A stretch of 64,000 nucleotides of DNA from Paraburkholderia solisilvae. GTDB lineage: Bacteria > Pseudomonadota > Gammaproteobacteria > Burkholderiales > Burkholderiaceae. Under the pieces are notes generated by a model. It searched no databases. It was not told the DNA's origin and worked only from the letters and a program-made list of their open reading frames with translations. Location: assembly GCF_902859875.1 (NCBI RefSeq), contig NZ_CADIKF010000001.1, positions 62,001 through 126,000 on the forward strand, written 5' to 3'. Positions 16,249 to 26,316 of the stretch are shown here, piece after piece. Position 1 is the stretch's first letter. Each line of letters begins with the position of its first letter. Both the position numbers and the translations under genes were made by a program.

Positions 16249-17025
16249 ATGTCGAATGTTTTCCTGATCAACAATGTGTGGTTTTACGTGCTGAGCGTTC
16301 CGGCTCTGCTGCTCACCAGTCTTTCGAAAGGTGGCTTCGGACTCGGCCTCGGCGTGGTGGCGGTCCCGTTGATGGCGCTCTGCGTACCCGTGCCTCAGGT
16401 GGTCACCATCCTTCTGCCCATTCTTTGCCTGACGGATCTCGTTGCGCTGTGGCAATACCGCGGAGAGTGGAGCTGGCCGTTACTGCGCGTGGCGATGCCC
16501 GCCGCGCTGGTCGGCATCGGTCTCGGCGCGCTCGCCATTCATCATCTTGGGGACGCGTGGCTGAGGCTCGCCGTCGGTGTGATCTCCGTCGATTTCGTCC
16601 GGCGTCGTACCTGGAGCGCGCGTCGCACCGCACTGCAAGCCGTCCCGCTTCCGCGGCCGGCTACTTCGCTGTTCTGGGGCGCCACGTCCGGCTTCACCAG
16701 CTTTATGGCGAACGCCGGCGAACCGGCGCTGACGATGTACCTGTTGCCGTTCAAACTGAGCAATCGCTGTTTCGCCGGCACCACGGCGGCATTTTTCGCG
16801 GCGGTGAATCTCACCAAGCTGATGAGCTTCTCGATGCTTGGCCTCTTCACCCGCACGACGTTGCTTACAAGCCTTCTGCTTACGCCCGTCGCCGTGCTCG
16901 GAACTTACGCGGGCATCCGCTTGAACCGCCGGCTGAACGCCACGCTTTTCCATCAATTGTCGTGCGCGATTCTGCTCGTGATCAGCGCGCGGCTGATCTA
17001 TACGAGCCTCAAGGCGATTGTGTAG
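16249..17025 (+). CDS. TSUP-family (TauE/SafE) membrane exporter
   Basis: 258 residues with eight or so hydrophobic segments arranged as the TauE/SafE duplication: an SKGGFGLGLGVVAVPLMAL motif in the first half and a GATSGFTSFMANAGEPALTMYLLPF motif in the second. Family members export sulfite, sulfoacetate or other small organosulfur anions across the inner membrane. It is convergent with the RND outer-membrane channel gene, and the substrate cannot be inferred from neighbours. The start at 16249 (MSNVFLINN) opens just before the first helix. Confidence 0.85.
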   Translation: MSNVFLINNVWFYVLSVPALLLTSLSKGGFGLGLGVVAVPLMALCVPVPQVVTILLPILCLTDLVALWQYRGEWSWPLLRVAMPAALVGIGLGALAIHHLGDAWLRLAVGVISVDFVRRRTWSARRTALQAVPLPRPATSLFWGATSGFTSFMANAGEPALTMYLLPFKLSNRCFAGTTAAFFAAVNLTKLMSFSMLGLFTRTTLLTSLLLTPVAVLGTYAGIRLNRRLNATLFHQLSCAILLVISARLIYTSLKAIV

Positions 17026-17109
17026 CGTGCTTTGTGCGCGAAGCGGCGCCAAAACGGTTCCGGCCTGACGCTGACCGTCACGCCACGGCCACCGCAACCG
17101 CCATCGCGC

Positions 17110-18588
17110 TCACTGGCTCGCGGCAGCCGGCGCTGCCGCCACCGGATGCTGCGGATCATGCAGCACACCGGACCATCCGCCGCCCAGATCGCCGATCAGC
17201 GCAGCCGCGTCGAGCAACCGCTGTTGCTGCACATTCAACGCGCTTTGCTGATCGTTCAATTGCGTCGCCTGGGCCGTCGCGACGGTCGTGTAGTCGACGG
17301 TGCCGGCCTGGTATTCGTCGAGCGCGATTTGCGTGCCGCGAATCGCGTCCTGCACCGCGGCATCGAGCACCTGCGACTGTGAGGCGAGAATGCGCAAGCC
17401 GGACAGATCGTTTTCGACGTTCTCGAACGCGTTCAGCACGGTGCCGCGATAGTTGGCCACCGACGCGTCATAGCTTGCGCGCGCGGCCGCCACCTGCGCG
17501 CTGCGCTGGCCGCCGTCGAACACCGTTTCGCTCGCGCTGGCGCCGAGCGACCACACGTAATTGCTGATATGCAGCAGGCCGCCGAGCGGCGACTGCGTGA
17601 ATCCATCGAGCGCCGACAGCGAAACGGTCGGATAGTACGCGGCAACCGCAATGCCGATGGTCGCGTTCGCGGCGGCCATCTGCCGCTCGGCCGTGGCGAT
17701 GTCCGGGCGCCGCTGCAGCAGCGTGGACGGCACACCGGCCGGAATGTCGGGCAGTGCGGGCAACGCGGTGCTGTGCGCAACGCTCAGCTCTTCAGGATTC
17801 TTTCCGACCAGCACGGCGATCGCATGCTGGAATTGCGCGCGCGATACGCCAAGCGCAATCAGGCTCGCCTGCGCGCTCTCGAGCTGGGTACGCGCCGACA
17901 CCAGATTCGACGGCGGCACGGTACCCGCGCGGTCCTGTTCGGTGACCACGCGCAGGAATTCGCTAAAGGCCTGCACGGTCTGCGTGAGCAGATCGATATT
18001 CGCATCCGTGATGCGCAGGTCGATCACCGCATTGGCCAGTGCGATCTGTTCCGATAACGTTGCGTTCGCAAGCGTCGCCTCGCTGGCTTGCGCGGTCGCC
18101 GAATTTTCTTCGATCTGCCGGCGCACCTGGCCCCACAGATCGGGCACCCAGCTCACGTCGGCTTCCAGCGAGCCGCCGGTATTGATGCGCGCCCCGCCGC
18201 CTTGCGGAAGAAACGACGAACTGCCGGACGTCGAGGTCGGACTGCGTTCGCGTGTCACCGAACTGGTTATACCGAGCGTCGGGAACAGCCCCGCACGCGC
18301 GAGGCGCACTTCGGCCAGCGCCTGCTGGTAGTTCGCGTAGCTCTGGCGCACGGTCTGGTTCGATACCTCGACCTGCGGCTCGAGCTCGTTGAGCAGCGGA
18401 TCGTTGAAGGCGGTCCACCAGTCGCCTTTCGGGCCTTCGGCGGCGGGCTGCGCCTGCGTCCAGCCCGGCAGCTCCTGCCATGTCGCCGGTACGGCGACCT
18501 GTGGACGATGGTAGTCGGGGCCGACCATGCAGCCGCTCGTCAACGCGACGAGCGATACCGCGAGTAGCGTGCGGGTCGTATTCATCAT
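17110..18588 (-). CDS. RND efflux outer-membrane channel, NodT/OprM family
   Basis: 492 residues, an outer-membrane factor of the TolC superfamily with a lipoprotein signal (ALTSGC) and the duplicated outer-membrane efflux protein domain (helical hairpins starting around RQSYANYQQALAEVRLARAGLFPTLG and again at VAAARASYDASVANYRGTVLNAFENVEN). It forms the exit duct of the tripartite pump encoded upstream. The start ATG overlaps the stop of the second pump gene (ATGA), so all four genes are coupled. Final residues are Ala-rich with no further domain. Confidence 0.92.
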   Translation of the reverse strand: MMNTTRTLLAVSLVALTSGCMVGPDYHRPQVAVPATWQELPGWTQAQPAAEGPKGDWWTAFNDPLLNELEPQVEVSNQTVRQSYANYQQALAEVRLARAGLFPTLGITSSVTRERSPTSTSGSSSFLPQGGGARINTGGSLEADVSWVPDLWGQVRRQIEENSATAQASEATLANATLSEQIALANAVIDLRITDANIDLLTQTVQAFSEFLRVVTEQDRAGTVPPSNLVSARTQLESAQASLIALGVSRAQFQHAIAVLVGKNPEELSVAHSTALPALPDIPAGVPSTLLQRRPDIATAERQMAAANATIGIAVAAYYPTVSLSALDGFTQSPLGGLLHISNYVWSLGASASETVFDGGQRSAQVAAARASYDASVANYRGTVLNAFENVENDLSGLRILASQSQVLDAAVQDAIRGTQIALDEYQAGTVDYTTVATAQATQLNDQQSALNVQQQRLLDAAALIGDLGGGWSGVLHDPQHPVAAAPAAASQ

Positions 18589-21500
18589 GATGCGCTCGTG
18601 TCGGATGCGTCCGATGCGTTTCGTGTTGCGGGCCGGTTGGTCCACGGCAGGCGCGCCGACCAGCGCGCCACCTTCGAACGCAAGCGGTCCAGGTAGAGGT
18701 AAATCACGGGCGTCGTGTACAGCGTGAACACCTGGCTTAGCAGCAAACCGCCCATCACGGTGACGCCAAGCGGCTGACGCAGCGACGCGCCCTGGCCGAT
18801 GCCGATGGCGAGCGGCAACGCGCCGAGCACCGCGGCCGCGGTCGTCATCATGATCGGGCGCAGACGCACGACGGCGGCGGAGTGAATCGCGGCGCGCGCG
18901 TCCATGCCTTCGTTGCGTTGCAGCTGGATCGCGACGTCGACCATCATGATGCCGTTCTTCTTCACGATGCCGATCAGCAAAATGATGCCGATCATCGCGA
19001 TCACCGAGAACGGCGTGCCGAAAATCAGCAGCGCGAGCGTGGCCCCGATGCCGGCGGACGGCAGTGTCGAGAGAATGGTCAGCGGATGGATCGTATTCTC
19101 GTAAAGCACGCCGAGCACGATATAGACCACCAGCAGCGCGGCGAGAATCAGCAGCGGCATGGTGCCCATCGATTGCGCGTACGCCTGCGCGGCGCCTGCG
19201 AATGCGCCGTGCACCGAGGCGGGCATGCCGATATCGTGCGACGCCTTGACGATGATGTCGTCCGCGACGGAGAGCGACCCGCCGGCCGGCAGGTTGAACG
19301 ACACCGTGCCGGCCACCAGCCCGCTCTGGTGGTTGACCTGCGTCGCGGTGTGGCTGCTGGACCAGCTCATCATCGCGGAGAGCGGCACCATCGTCTCGGC
19401 CGCCGTGCTGTCCGCGCTGCCGCTCGAGCTGCCGCCCTTGCTGTTCGAAATGCTGTTGGTCTGCGAGTTGGCTTCCGCGTCCGCGTTGAGCGCGTTGGTG
19501 CCCGCGGCCGAGCTCGCCGCCGCGGCAATCGCCACCGGCGACTGAACGCCGCTGACAATCGCGCTCGACATCTGCGTCTGCTGGGTGCCGCTCGGGTTGC
19601 CGGCCGCCGTGCTGAGGTAGATGTTGCTGATCGACTCCGGATGCTGCCAGTATTCAGGCGAGACTTCCATCACCACAAAATACTGGTTCAGCGGGTTGAA
19701 GATCGTCGATACCGTGCGTTGCCCGAATGCGTCGTAGAGCACGTTGTCGATCTGGTTCGACACGAAGCCGTAGCGCATCGCCGTGCTGCGGCTGACGTTC
19801 ACGTACGCTTGCAGACCGTTTTGCTGCAGGTCCGAATTGACGTCGAGAATCTGGCCGCGGTATTTGCCGAGCTCGGTCACGAGCTTCGGCACCCATTTGA
19901 ACAGCGCGTCCGGGTCGTCGCTCGTCAGCGTGTACTGATACTCGGCGGCCGACTGCCGGCCGCCGATGCGCAAGTCCTGCTGCGCCTGCAGGAACAGTCG
20001 CGCGCCGGACACCGCGTTCAGCTTCGGCCGCAGCCGGTTCACGACGGCCGCGGCGGACAGATGCCGTTGCGCAAGCGGTTTCAGTTCGATAAACACGTTG
20101 GCCGTGTTGAGCGCGCGCCCGCCGGTAAAGCCGGCCACCGATTGCACGGCCGGATCTTTCTGCACGATCGCCTGCAATTGCGCGAGCTTCTTCTGCATCG
20201 CGTTGAACGAAATGCTCTGATCCGCGATGATCTGGCCGATCAGTATGCCGGTGTCCTGTTCAGGGAAAAACGTGGCGGGCAACAGGCGCGCGAGAAACAC
20301 GTTCGCGACAATCAGCGCGATCAGCGACAGGCTGACCAGCAGCGCATGGTTGAGCACGATATCGAGCGAGCGGCTGTATGCGTTGCGAAAGCGGTCGAAC
20401 TGCGCGTCGATCCAGCGTGCCACGCGCGAATGCGGGTGACCGGCCTGTTCATGGCGCAGCAGATAGGCGCACATCGTCGGCGTGACGGTCAGCGAGATGA
20501 CGAGCGAGAACAGAATGGCGATCGACAGCGTGACCGCGAATTCGTGGAACAGCAGGCCGACGATGCCGGGCATCAACAGGATGGGCAGGAACACGGCGAT
20601 CAGAGACAGGCTCATCGAGACGACCGTGAAGCCTACTTCGCCCGCGCCGCGGATCGCCGCTTCCTTCGGGTCGAGGCCGGCTTCCATATGGCGCACGATA
20701 TTTTCCAGCACCACGACCGCATCGTCGACCACAAAGCCAGTGCCGATGGTCAACGCCATCAGCGACAGGTTGTCGATGCTGTAGCCGAGCAGATACATCG
20801 GCCCGAACGTACCGACGATCGACAGCGGCAGCGCGACGGCCGGAATCAGTGTCGCACGCGGCGACAGCAGAAACACGAATACCACGCCGATGACCAGCAG
20901 CACCGCCAGAAAGAGCGTGCGTTCGGTGTCCGCGGTCGACGCGCGAATGGATTCCGAGCGGTCGAGCGCGATGTTGATGTGCACTGCGCCAGGCAGCGCC
21001 GCTTCGATTTCGGGCAGGCGCGCCTTGATCTCCTGGACGGTCTTCACGACGTTGCTGCCCGGCAACGGGTAGAGAATGACCAGCACCGCGGACTTGCCGT
21101 TGTAGAGGCCGGCGTTGCGGATGTTTTCGTTCGAATCGATCACGTGTGCGACGTCGCGCAAGAACACCGGCGCGCCCGAGCGATACGCGATCACGACGTC
21201 GCGATAGGGCGCCGCATTGCTGATCTGGTCGTTCGACAGAATCTCAAAGCGCTGGCCGTTCTGGTCGATATGCCCCTTCGCGCTGTCCGCGTTGGCCGCG
21301 CTGACCGCGGCGCGTACATCCTCGAGGCCGATGCCGTAGCTATTCAGTTTGCCTGGCTGCAGTTCGACGCGCACCGACGGCAACGCACCGCCGCCGAGGG
21401 TCACCTCGCCGACACCGTCGATCTGCGATATCTGCTGCTGGATCACGGAATCGGCGGAATCGTACAGCTGCGCCTTCGTCAGCGTGTTCGACGTGAGCGC

Positions 21501-21926
21501 GAGCACCATGATCGGCGCGCTCGCCGGGTTGTACTGGCGATAGGTCGGATTGGCGCGCAAGGTGGTCGGCAGATCGGCGCGCGCGGCCTGAATGGCCGCT
21601 TCGACGTCGCGCGCGGCGCCGTTGATGTCGCGGTTCAGACCGAACTGAACGACGATCATCGACGAACCGACATAGCTGGTCGACGTGAGCTCGTTGACAT
21701 CCGCAATCGTGCTGAGCCGGCGCTCGAGCGGTTCGGCGACGGTCGAGGCCATCGTTTCCGGACTCGCGCCCGCCATCATCGCCTGCACGACGATCACCGG
21801 ATAGGCGACGTTGGGCAGCGGGGCGACCGGCAACTGGAAATACGCAAGAAACCCGGACAGCAGAATCGCGACGGCCAGCAGGCTCGTCGCGACAGGCCGC
21901 CGGATAAAAAGCGTCGACAGGTTCAC
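18585..21926 (-). CDS. mdtC: RND efflux pump subunit, MdtC-like, with a Ser/Ala-rich insertion
   Basis: 1,113 residues with twelve membrane helices, two large periplasmic loops and the proton-relay region GFVVDDAVVVLENIVRH of HAE-1 RND pumps. It is the second of two tandem pump genes, as in mdtBC, where the products form a B2C heterotrimer. MdtC proteins are normally about 1,030 residues; the excess comes from a low-complexity Ser/Ala/Asn-rich segment at about residues 779-849 (bases 19,380-19,590), inside the second periplasmic loop. The four-base overlaps with both neighbours show operon coupling. Confidence 0.9.
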   Translation of the reverse strand: MNLSTLFIRRPVATSLLAVAILLSGFLAYFQLPVAPLPNVAYPVIVVQAMMAGASPETMASTVAEPLERRLSTIADVNELTSTSYVGSSMIVVQFGLNRDINGAARDVEAAIQAARADLPTTLRANPTYRQYNPASAPIMVLALTSNTLTKAQLYDSADSVIQQQISQIDGVGEVTLGGGALPSVRVELQPGKLNSYGIGLEDVRAAVSAANADSAKGHIDQNGQRFEILSNDQISNAAPYRDVVIAYRSGAPVFLRDVAHVIDSNENIRNAGLYNGKSAVLVILYPLPGSNVVKTVQEIKARLPEIEAALPGAVHINIALDRSESIRASTADTERTLFLAVLLVIGVVFVFLLSPRATLIPAVALPLSIVGTFGPMYLLGYSIDNLSLMALTIGTGFVVDDAVVVLENIVRHMEAGLDPKEAAIRGAGEVGFTVVSMSLSLIAVFLPILLMPGIVGLLFHEFAVTLSIAILFSLVISLTVTPTMCAYLLRHEQAGHPHSRVARWIDAQFDRFRNAYSRSLDIVLNHALLVSLSLIALIVANVFLARLLPATFFPEQDTGILIGQIIADQSISFNAMQKKLAQLQAIVQKDPAVQSVAGFTGGRALNTANVFIELKPLAQRHLSAAAVVNRLRPKLNAVSGARLFLQAQQDLRIGGRQSAAEYQYTLTSDDPDALFKWVPKLVTELGKYRGQILDVNSDLQQNGLQAYVNVSRSTAMRYGFVSNQIDNVLYDAFGQRTVSTIFNPLNQYFVVMEVSPEYWQHPESISNIYLSTAAGNPSGTQQTQMSSAIVSGVQSPVAIAAAASSAAGTNALNADAEANSQTNSISNSKGGSSSGSADSTAAETMVPLSAMMSWSSSHTATQVNHQSGLVAGTVSFNLPAGGSLSVADDIIVKASHDIGMPASVHGAFAGAAQAYAQSMGTMPLLILAALLVVYIVLGVLYENTIHPLTILSTLPSAGIGATLALLIFGTPFSVIAMIGIILLIGIVKKNGIMMVDVAIQLQRNEGMDARAAIHSAAVVRLRPIMMTTAAAVLGALPLAIGIGQGASLRQPLGVTVMGGLLLSQVFTLYTTPVIYLYLDRLRSKVARWSARLPWTNRPATRNASDASDTSAS

Positions 21927-24900
21927 GGCGCGCTCCGCTCTTCGCCCTCACGGCGTTTGCGCGAGAAGCGTTGCGCGAGCCGGTCGAAGAACAGATAGAT
22001 GACCGGGGTCGTAAACAATGTCAGCACCTGGCTTAGCGTCAGGCCGCCGATAATCGCGAGGCCGAGCGGGCGCCGCAGTTCGGAACCGGTGCCGGTGCCG
22101 AGCAGCATCGGCAGCGCGCCGAGCATCGCGGCGAGGGTGGTCATCAGGATCGGCCGGAAGCGCAGCAGCGACGCCTCGAAGATCGCATCGCGCGGCGTCT
22201 TGCCATGCACGCGTTCGGCTTCGAGCGCGAAGTCGACCATCATGATCGCGTTCTTCTTCACGATGCCGATCAGCAACACGATGCCGATAATGCCGATCAC
22301 GTCGAGATCGCTGCCCGCGATCATCAGCGCGAGCAGCGCGCCGATGCCGGCCGACGGCAGCGTCGACAGGATCGTGACCGGATGGATGTAGCTCTCGTAC
22401 AGCACGCCGAGCACGATATAGACCGCGGCGAGCGCGGCGATCAGCAGATACACCTCGCTCGACAGCGAATCTTCGAACGCTTGCGCCGCGCCCTGGAACG
22501 ATGTGGTGATCGACGACGGCAGCTTCACCTGTTGCTCGGCATCGCGGATTGCGCGCACCGCGGCGCTCAGCGATGCGTCTTTCGCGAGATTGAACGAGAT
22601 CGTCACCGCCGGGAACTGCGCGAGGTGACTGACGACCAGCGGTGTGGGCACGACACGGATCGTCGCGATGCCCGACAGCTGCACCTGTCCGCTGCTGCCC
22701 GTCTGGCTCGGCAGATACAGGTTGCCGAGCGAGCGGATGTCCGGCATCGATTCAGGCTTCGCGACAAGAATGACGCGGTACTGGTCCGACTGCTGGAAGA
22801 TTGTCGAGACGATGCGCTGGCCGAGTGCGTCGTAGAGCGCGTTGTCGATGGTCGCCGCGGTGATCCCGTAGCGCGCCGCCAGTTGCCGGTTCACGTCGAC
22901 ATAGACGCCGAGGCCGTTCACGTTGAGGTCGCTCGCGACGTCGGTGATCGACGGCACCTGTTTCATCTTGTCGATCAGCGCGGGCACGTATTGCTGGAAG
23001 GCTTCTTCGCTCAGGCCGCGCAGCACGAAGTTGTACTGGCTCTTCGAGACGGTCGTGTCGAGCGTCAGGTCCTGCTCGGGCTGCACATAGAGCCGGATGC
23101 CGGGCACCTTCTCCGTTTCCTGCTGGATGCGGCGGCCGATTTCGTCTGCGCTGAGCGAGCGGTCGTCGCGCGCACGCAGGTTGATCAGGAAGCGGCCGTT
23201 GTTCAGCGACGTGTTGGTGCCGTCAATGCCCACGTACGAGGTGATCGACGTGACGTCGGGGTCTTTCAGAATCGCTTGCGCGAGCGCGGTCTGGCGTTGG
23301 ACCATCGCCGGGTACGACACCGTGTTGTCCGCCACGCTGATGCCTTGCAGCACGCCGACGTCCTGCACCGGGAACAGCCCCTTCGGTATCACGACGTAGA
23401 GAATCAGCGTCAGCGCGACGGTGCCGAGCGCGACGACGAGCGTCAGCGTCTGATGATCGAGCACCCACCTGAGGCCGCGCTCGTATGCGGCGAGCGTCTT
23501 GTCGAACAGCCCTTCGCTGATGCGCTCGAAACGGCTCGGGTGGCGGTGCGCCTGCGCGCGCAGAATGCGGGCGCACATCATCGGCACGACCGTGAGCGAC
23601 ACGACCGCCGATAGTACGATCGTCACCGCAAGCGTGATCGCGAATTCGCTGAAGAGCCGGCCGATCACGCCGCCCATGAAGAGCAGCGGAATCAGCACCG
23701 CGATCAGCGAGATGGTGAGCGACAGAATGGTGAAGCCGATCTGCCCGGCGCCTTGCAGCGCGGCCTCGAGCGGGCTCATGCCTTCCTCGAGGTAGCGCAC
23801 GATATTCTCGATCATCACGATCGAGTCGTCGACCACAAAGCCGGTCGCGATAATCAACGCCATCAGCGACAGATTGTCGATCGAATAGTTGAGCTGGTAC
23901 ATCACCGCGAGCGTGCCGATCAGCGAGACGGGCACCGAAATGCTCGGGATGATGGTCGCCGGCACATTGCGCAGGAACACGAAAATCACCGCGACCACGA
24001 GCACGATGGCGAGAATCAGTTCGAAGGCCGCGTCGCGCACCGACGAGCGGATCACGCCGGTGCTGTCCGAGACGACCGTCACTTTCATGCCGGCCGGCAG
24101 CGTCGCTTCGAGCTTCGGCAACTGCTGCATGATCTGGTCGACCGTGCGGATCACGTTTGCGCCCGGCTGACGCTGGATGTTCAGCACGATCGCCGGCGTG
24201 CGATTGAACCATGCGCCGCGCTCGACGTCCTGCGGCGCCTGGCTGGCGCGCGCGACGTCGCGCAGAAACACCGGCGCGCCGTTCTGATAGGCGATCACCG
24301 AGTTCATATAGTCGGCCGGGTCGACGATCTGATCGTTGCCGTTGATCGTATAGTCGAGCTCCGGGCCGTCGAAGTTGCCTTTCGGCTGGCTGACGTTGAT
24401 GTTCGCGAGCAGCGTGCGCAGGTCGTCGATATTCAGCCCGTATCCGGCCAGCTTTTGCGGATCGGCTTCGACGCGCACGGCGGGGACGTTGCCGCCCGCG
24501 GTCGTGACGAGACCCACGCCTTGCACTTCGGAAATCTTCGTTGCAAGGCGATTGTTGGCGACGTCCTCCAGCTGCGTGAGCGACATCGACTTCGACGTGA
24601 CGGCGAGCGTGAGGATGGGCTGGTCCGCCGGGTTCACCTTCGCGTAGGTCGGCGGCGCGGGCAGGCCGGCCGGCAGAAAGCTGTTCGCCGCGTTGATGGC
24701 TTCCTGCACGTTCTGCTGTGCGACGTCGAGATTCAGCGACAGGTCGAACTGCAGCGTGATGATCGATGCGCCTTCCGAGCTGTAGGAGATCATCTGCTGC
24801 AGGCCGGGAATCTCGCCCAGCTGCACCTCGAGCGGCGCGGTCACGGTGGTCGCCATCACGTGAGGGCTCGCGCCGGGGTAGAAGGTTTGCACCTGGATCG

Positions 24901-25030
24901 TCGGGTAGTCGACCGACGGCAGCGATGAAACCGGCAGGAATTTCACGGCGACGAGACCGACTAGCACGAGCGCGATCATCAGCAGCGACGTGGCTACCGG
25001 TCTCAGGATAAACAGGCGGGAGAAATTCAT
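21923..25030 (-). CDS. mdtB: RND efflux pump subunit, MdtB-like
   Basis: 1,035 residues, the usual length for MdtB. It begins with the RND start FSRLFILRPVATSLLMIALVLVGLVA and carries GFVVDDSIVMIENIVRYLEEG with the conserved helix-4 aspartates, plus twelve predicted membrane helices and two periplasmic porter loops. It sits between the membrane fusion protein gene and the MdtC-like gene in an operon, overlapping the latter by four bases. Substrates of MdtABC-type pumps include bile salts, novobiocin and metal-related compounds; which applies here is not shown by the sequence. Confidence 0.92.
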   Translation of the reverse strand: MNFSRLFILRPVATSLLMIALVLVGLVAVKFLPVSSLPSVDYPTIQVQTFYPGASPHVMATTVTAPLEVQLGEIPGLQQMISYSSEGASIITLQFDLSLNLDVAQQNVQEAINAANSFLPAGLPAPPTYAKVNPADQPILTLAVTSKSMSLTQLEDVANNRLATKISEVQGVGLVTTAGGNVPAVRVEADPQKLAGYGLNIDDLRTLLANINVSQPKGNFDGPELDYTINGNDQIVDPADYMNSVIAYQNGAPVFLRDVARASQAPQDVERGAWFNRTPAIVLNIQRQPGANVIRTVDQIMQQLPKLEATLPAGMKVTVVSDSTGVIRSSVRDAAFELILAIVLVVAVIFVFLRNVPATIIPSISVPVSLIGTLAVMYQLNYSIDNLSLMALIIATGFVVDDSIVMIENIVRYLEEGMSPLEAALQGAGQIGFTILSLTISLIAVLIPLLFMGGVIGRLFSEFAITLAVTIVLSAVVSLTVVPMMCARILRAQAHRHPSRFERISEGLFDKTLAAYERGLRWVLDHQTLTLVVALGTVALTLILYVVIPKGLFPVQDVGVLQGISVADNTVSYPAMVQRQTALAQAILKDPDVTSITSYVGIDGTNTSLNNGRFLINLRARDDRSLSADEIGRRIQQETEKVPGIRLYVQPEQDLTLDTTVSKSQYNFVLRGLSEEAFQQYVPALIDKMKQVPSITDVASDLNVNGLGVYVDVNRQLAARYGITAATIDNALYDALGQRIVSTIFQQSDQYRVILVAKPESMPDIRSLGNLYLPSQTGSSGQVQLSGIATIRVVPTPLVVSHLAQFPAVTISFNLAKDASLSAAVRAIRDAEQQVKLPSSITTSFQGAAQAFEDSLSSEVYLLIAALAAVYIVLGVLYESYIHPVTILSTLPSAGIGALLALMIAGSDLDVIGIIGIVLLIGIVKKNAIMMVDFALEAERVHGKTPRDAIFEASLLRFRPILMTTLAAMLGALPMLLGTGTGSELRRPLGLAIIGGLTLSQVLTLFTTPVIYLFFDRLAQRFSRKRREGEERSAP

Positions 25031-25071
25031 CGGCGCGGGAAGGGCGGCTCAGGTATGGCTGATCGGTTGGC

Positions 25072-26316
25072 TCAGGAGTCTTGCGCTGCCGCTTCCGACG
25101 CGGCCCGGGCGCCCGACGCGCCCGATTCACCCGTCGCCGCATTGGCGCCGCGCGCGCCGCTCGCCGGCACGGTCCGCGCGGCGGCGGCCCGGATATGCGC
25201 GCCGTCCGACAAGCGGTCGAGTCCGTCGGTGACGACACGCTGGCCGGCTGTCAGGCCCGACGTGATCGCCGTATTCGCGCCGCTGGTCGGCCCGGGCACG
25301 ACCTTGTGCACGGATACCGTGTTGTTGTCGTTCACCAGATAGACGTAGTCGCCGGGCGCGCCGGTTTGCACGGCTGCCGTCGGCACGAGCACCGCGTTCT
25401 GCAGCGTATCGACGAGCAGGGTGACGTTGACGAACTCGTTCGGAAAGAGCGCTTCGTCGTCGTTCGGCAGGCTCGCGCGCAGCGTGACCGTGCCGGTCGC
25501 GGTCGCCATCTGGTTGTTGATCGTATAGAGCGCGCCGGTGGCGAGCTTCTTCGAGTTGTCGCTGCTATAGACGGTGACGGGCAGCTTTGCGCCGGCATTG
25601 AAGCGGCGCAGCACGTGATCGAGCGAGTTTTGCGGCACCGTGAATTCGACGGTGGTCGGTTTCATTTGCGTGATGACTGCGATGCCCGGCTGGCTCGACG
25701 CGGTGACGAAGTTGCCCGGGTCGATCAGCCGCAGGCCGATACGGCCGGAAATCGGCGCGGTGATATGGCAGTAGATCAGGTCGAGATCGAACTGCGCGAT
25801 ATTGGCGAGGTCGGCCTTGACTGCGGCTTCGTCCTGCTGCACGAGAAATTGCTGGTCGACGTAGGTTTGTTCGGCGATCGACTTGTGCTCGTTCAGCTGC
25901 GTGAATCGCACGAGATCGGCGCGCGCCTGCGCAAGCGCCGCTTTGTCTTTCGCGAGTTGCGCCTGTGCCTGCTGTTTGCTGATCTCGAACTGCCGCGGGT
26001 CGATCTGGGCGAGGAACTGGCCTTTCTCGACGTCCTGCCCTTCGCGATAACCGACGGCGGTCAGGTAGCCGCTCAATTGCGGCAGCACGGTGACGGTGGC
26101 GATCGGCGTGATCGTGCCGAGCGCGCTGAGCGTCTCCGGCATCACGCCGGCGGTGGCGGTTGCGACCGTGACGACTTGCGGCGGCGTGCCGCGTTGCGGC
26201 TTCTTGCCATGCAGCAGATGGAACACGACGACGGCGATCAACACGATCGCGATGACGATGATCGCGATCAGGCCGCGGCGTTTCGGCCTGGTTTGCGGAG
26301 GCGACACTGCGTTCAC
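25072..26316 (-). CDS. mdtA: RND membrane fusion protein, MdtA-like
   Basis: 414 residues: one N-terminal membrane helix (about 15-38), a lipoyl/alpha-hairpin unit (LSALGTITPIATVTVLPQLSG, helices rich in KQQAQAQLAKDKAALAQARADL), a beta-barrel and a membrane-proximal domain, ending in an Ala/Gly-rich tail. It links the MdtBC pump to the outer-membrane channel. I choose a GTG start at 26316 because GAGG lies five bases upstream and a short cytoplasmic leader then precedes the helix; an ATG at 26337 has no ribosome site. The GTG overlaps the stop of a 37-codon frame upstream (GTGA). Confidence 0.85.
   Translation of the reverse strand: MNAVSPPQTRPKRRGLIAIIVIAIVLIAVVVFHLLHGKKPQRGTPPQVVTVATATAGVMPETLSALGTITPIATVTVLPQLSGYLTAVGYREGQDVEKGQFLAQIDPRQFEISKQQAQAQLAKDKAALAQARADLVRFTQLNEHKSIAEQTYVDQQFLVQQDEAAVKADLANIAQFDLDLIYCHITAPISGRIGLRLIDPGNFVTASSQPGIAVITQMKPTTVEFTVPQNSLDHVLRRFNAGAKLPVTVYSSDNSKKLATGALYTINNQMATATGTVTLRASLPNDDEALFPNEFVNVTLLVDTLQNAVLVPTAAVQTGAPGDYVYLVNDNNTVSVHKVVPGPTSGANTAITSGLTAGQRVVTDGLDRLSDGAHIRAAAARTVPASGARGANAATGESGASGARAASEAAAQDS

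Noticed and set aside
18882..21998. A long uninterrupted open frame (1,038 codons) on the plus strand opposite the MdtC-like gene
   Set aside because: It is antisense to a clear RND pump, its translation is Arg/His/Asp-rich without domains, and such frames arise naturally opposite GC-rich genes.
22205..25238. Several long open frames overlapping the MdtB-like gene in other frames on both strands
   Set aside because: Translations are low-complexity arginine-rich sequence with no ribosome sites; the RND frame explains the region fully.
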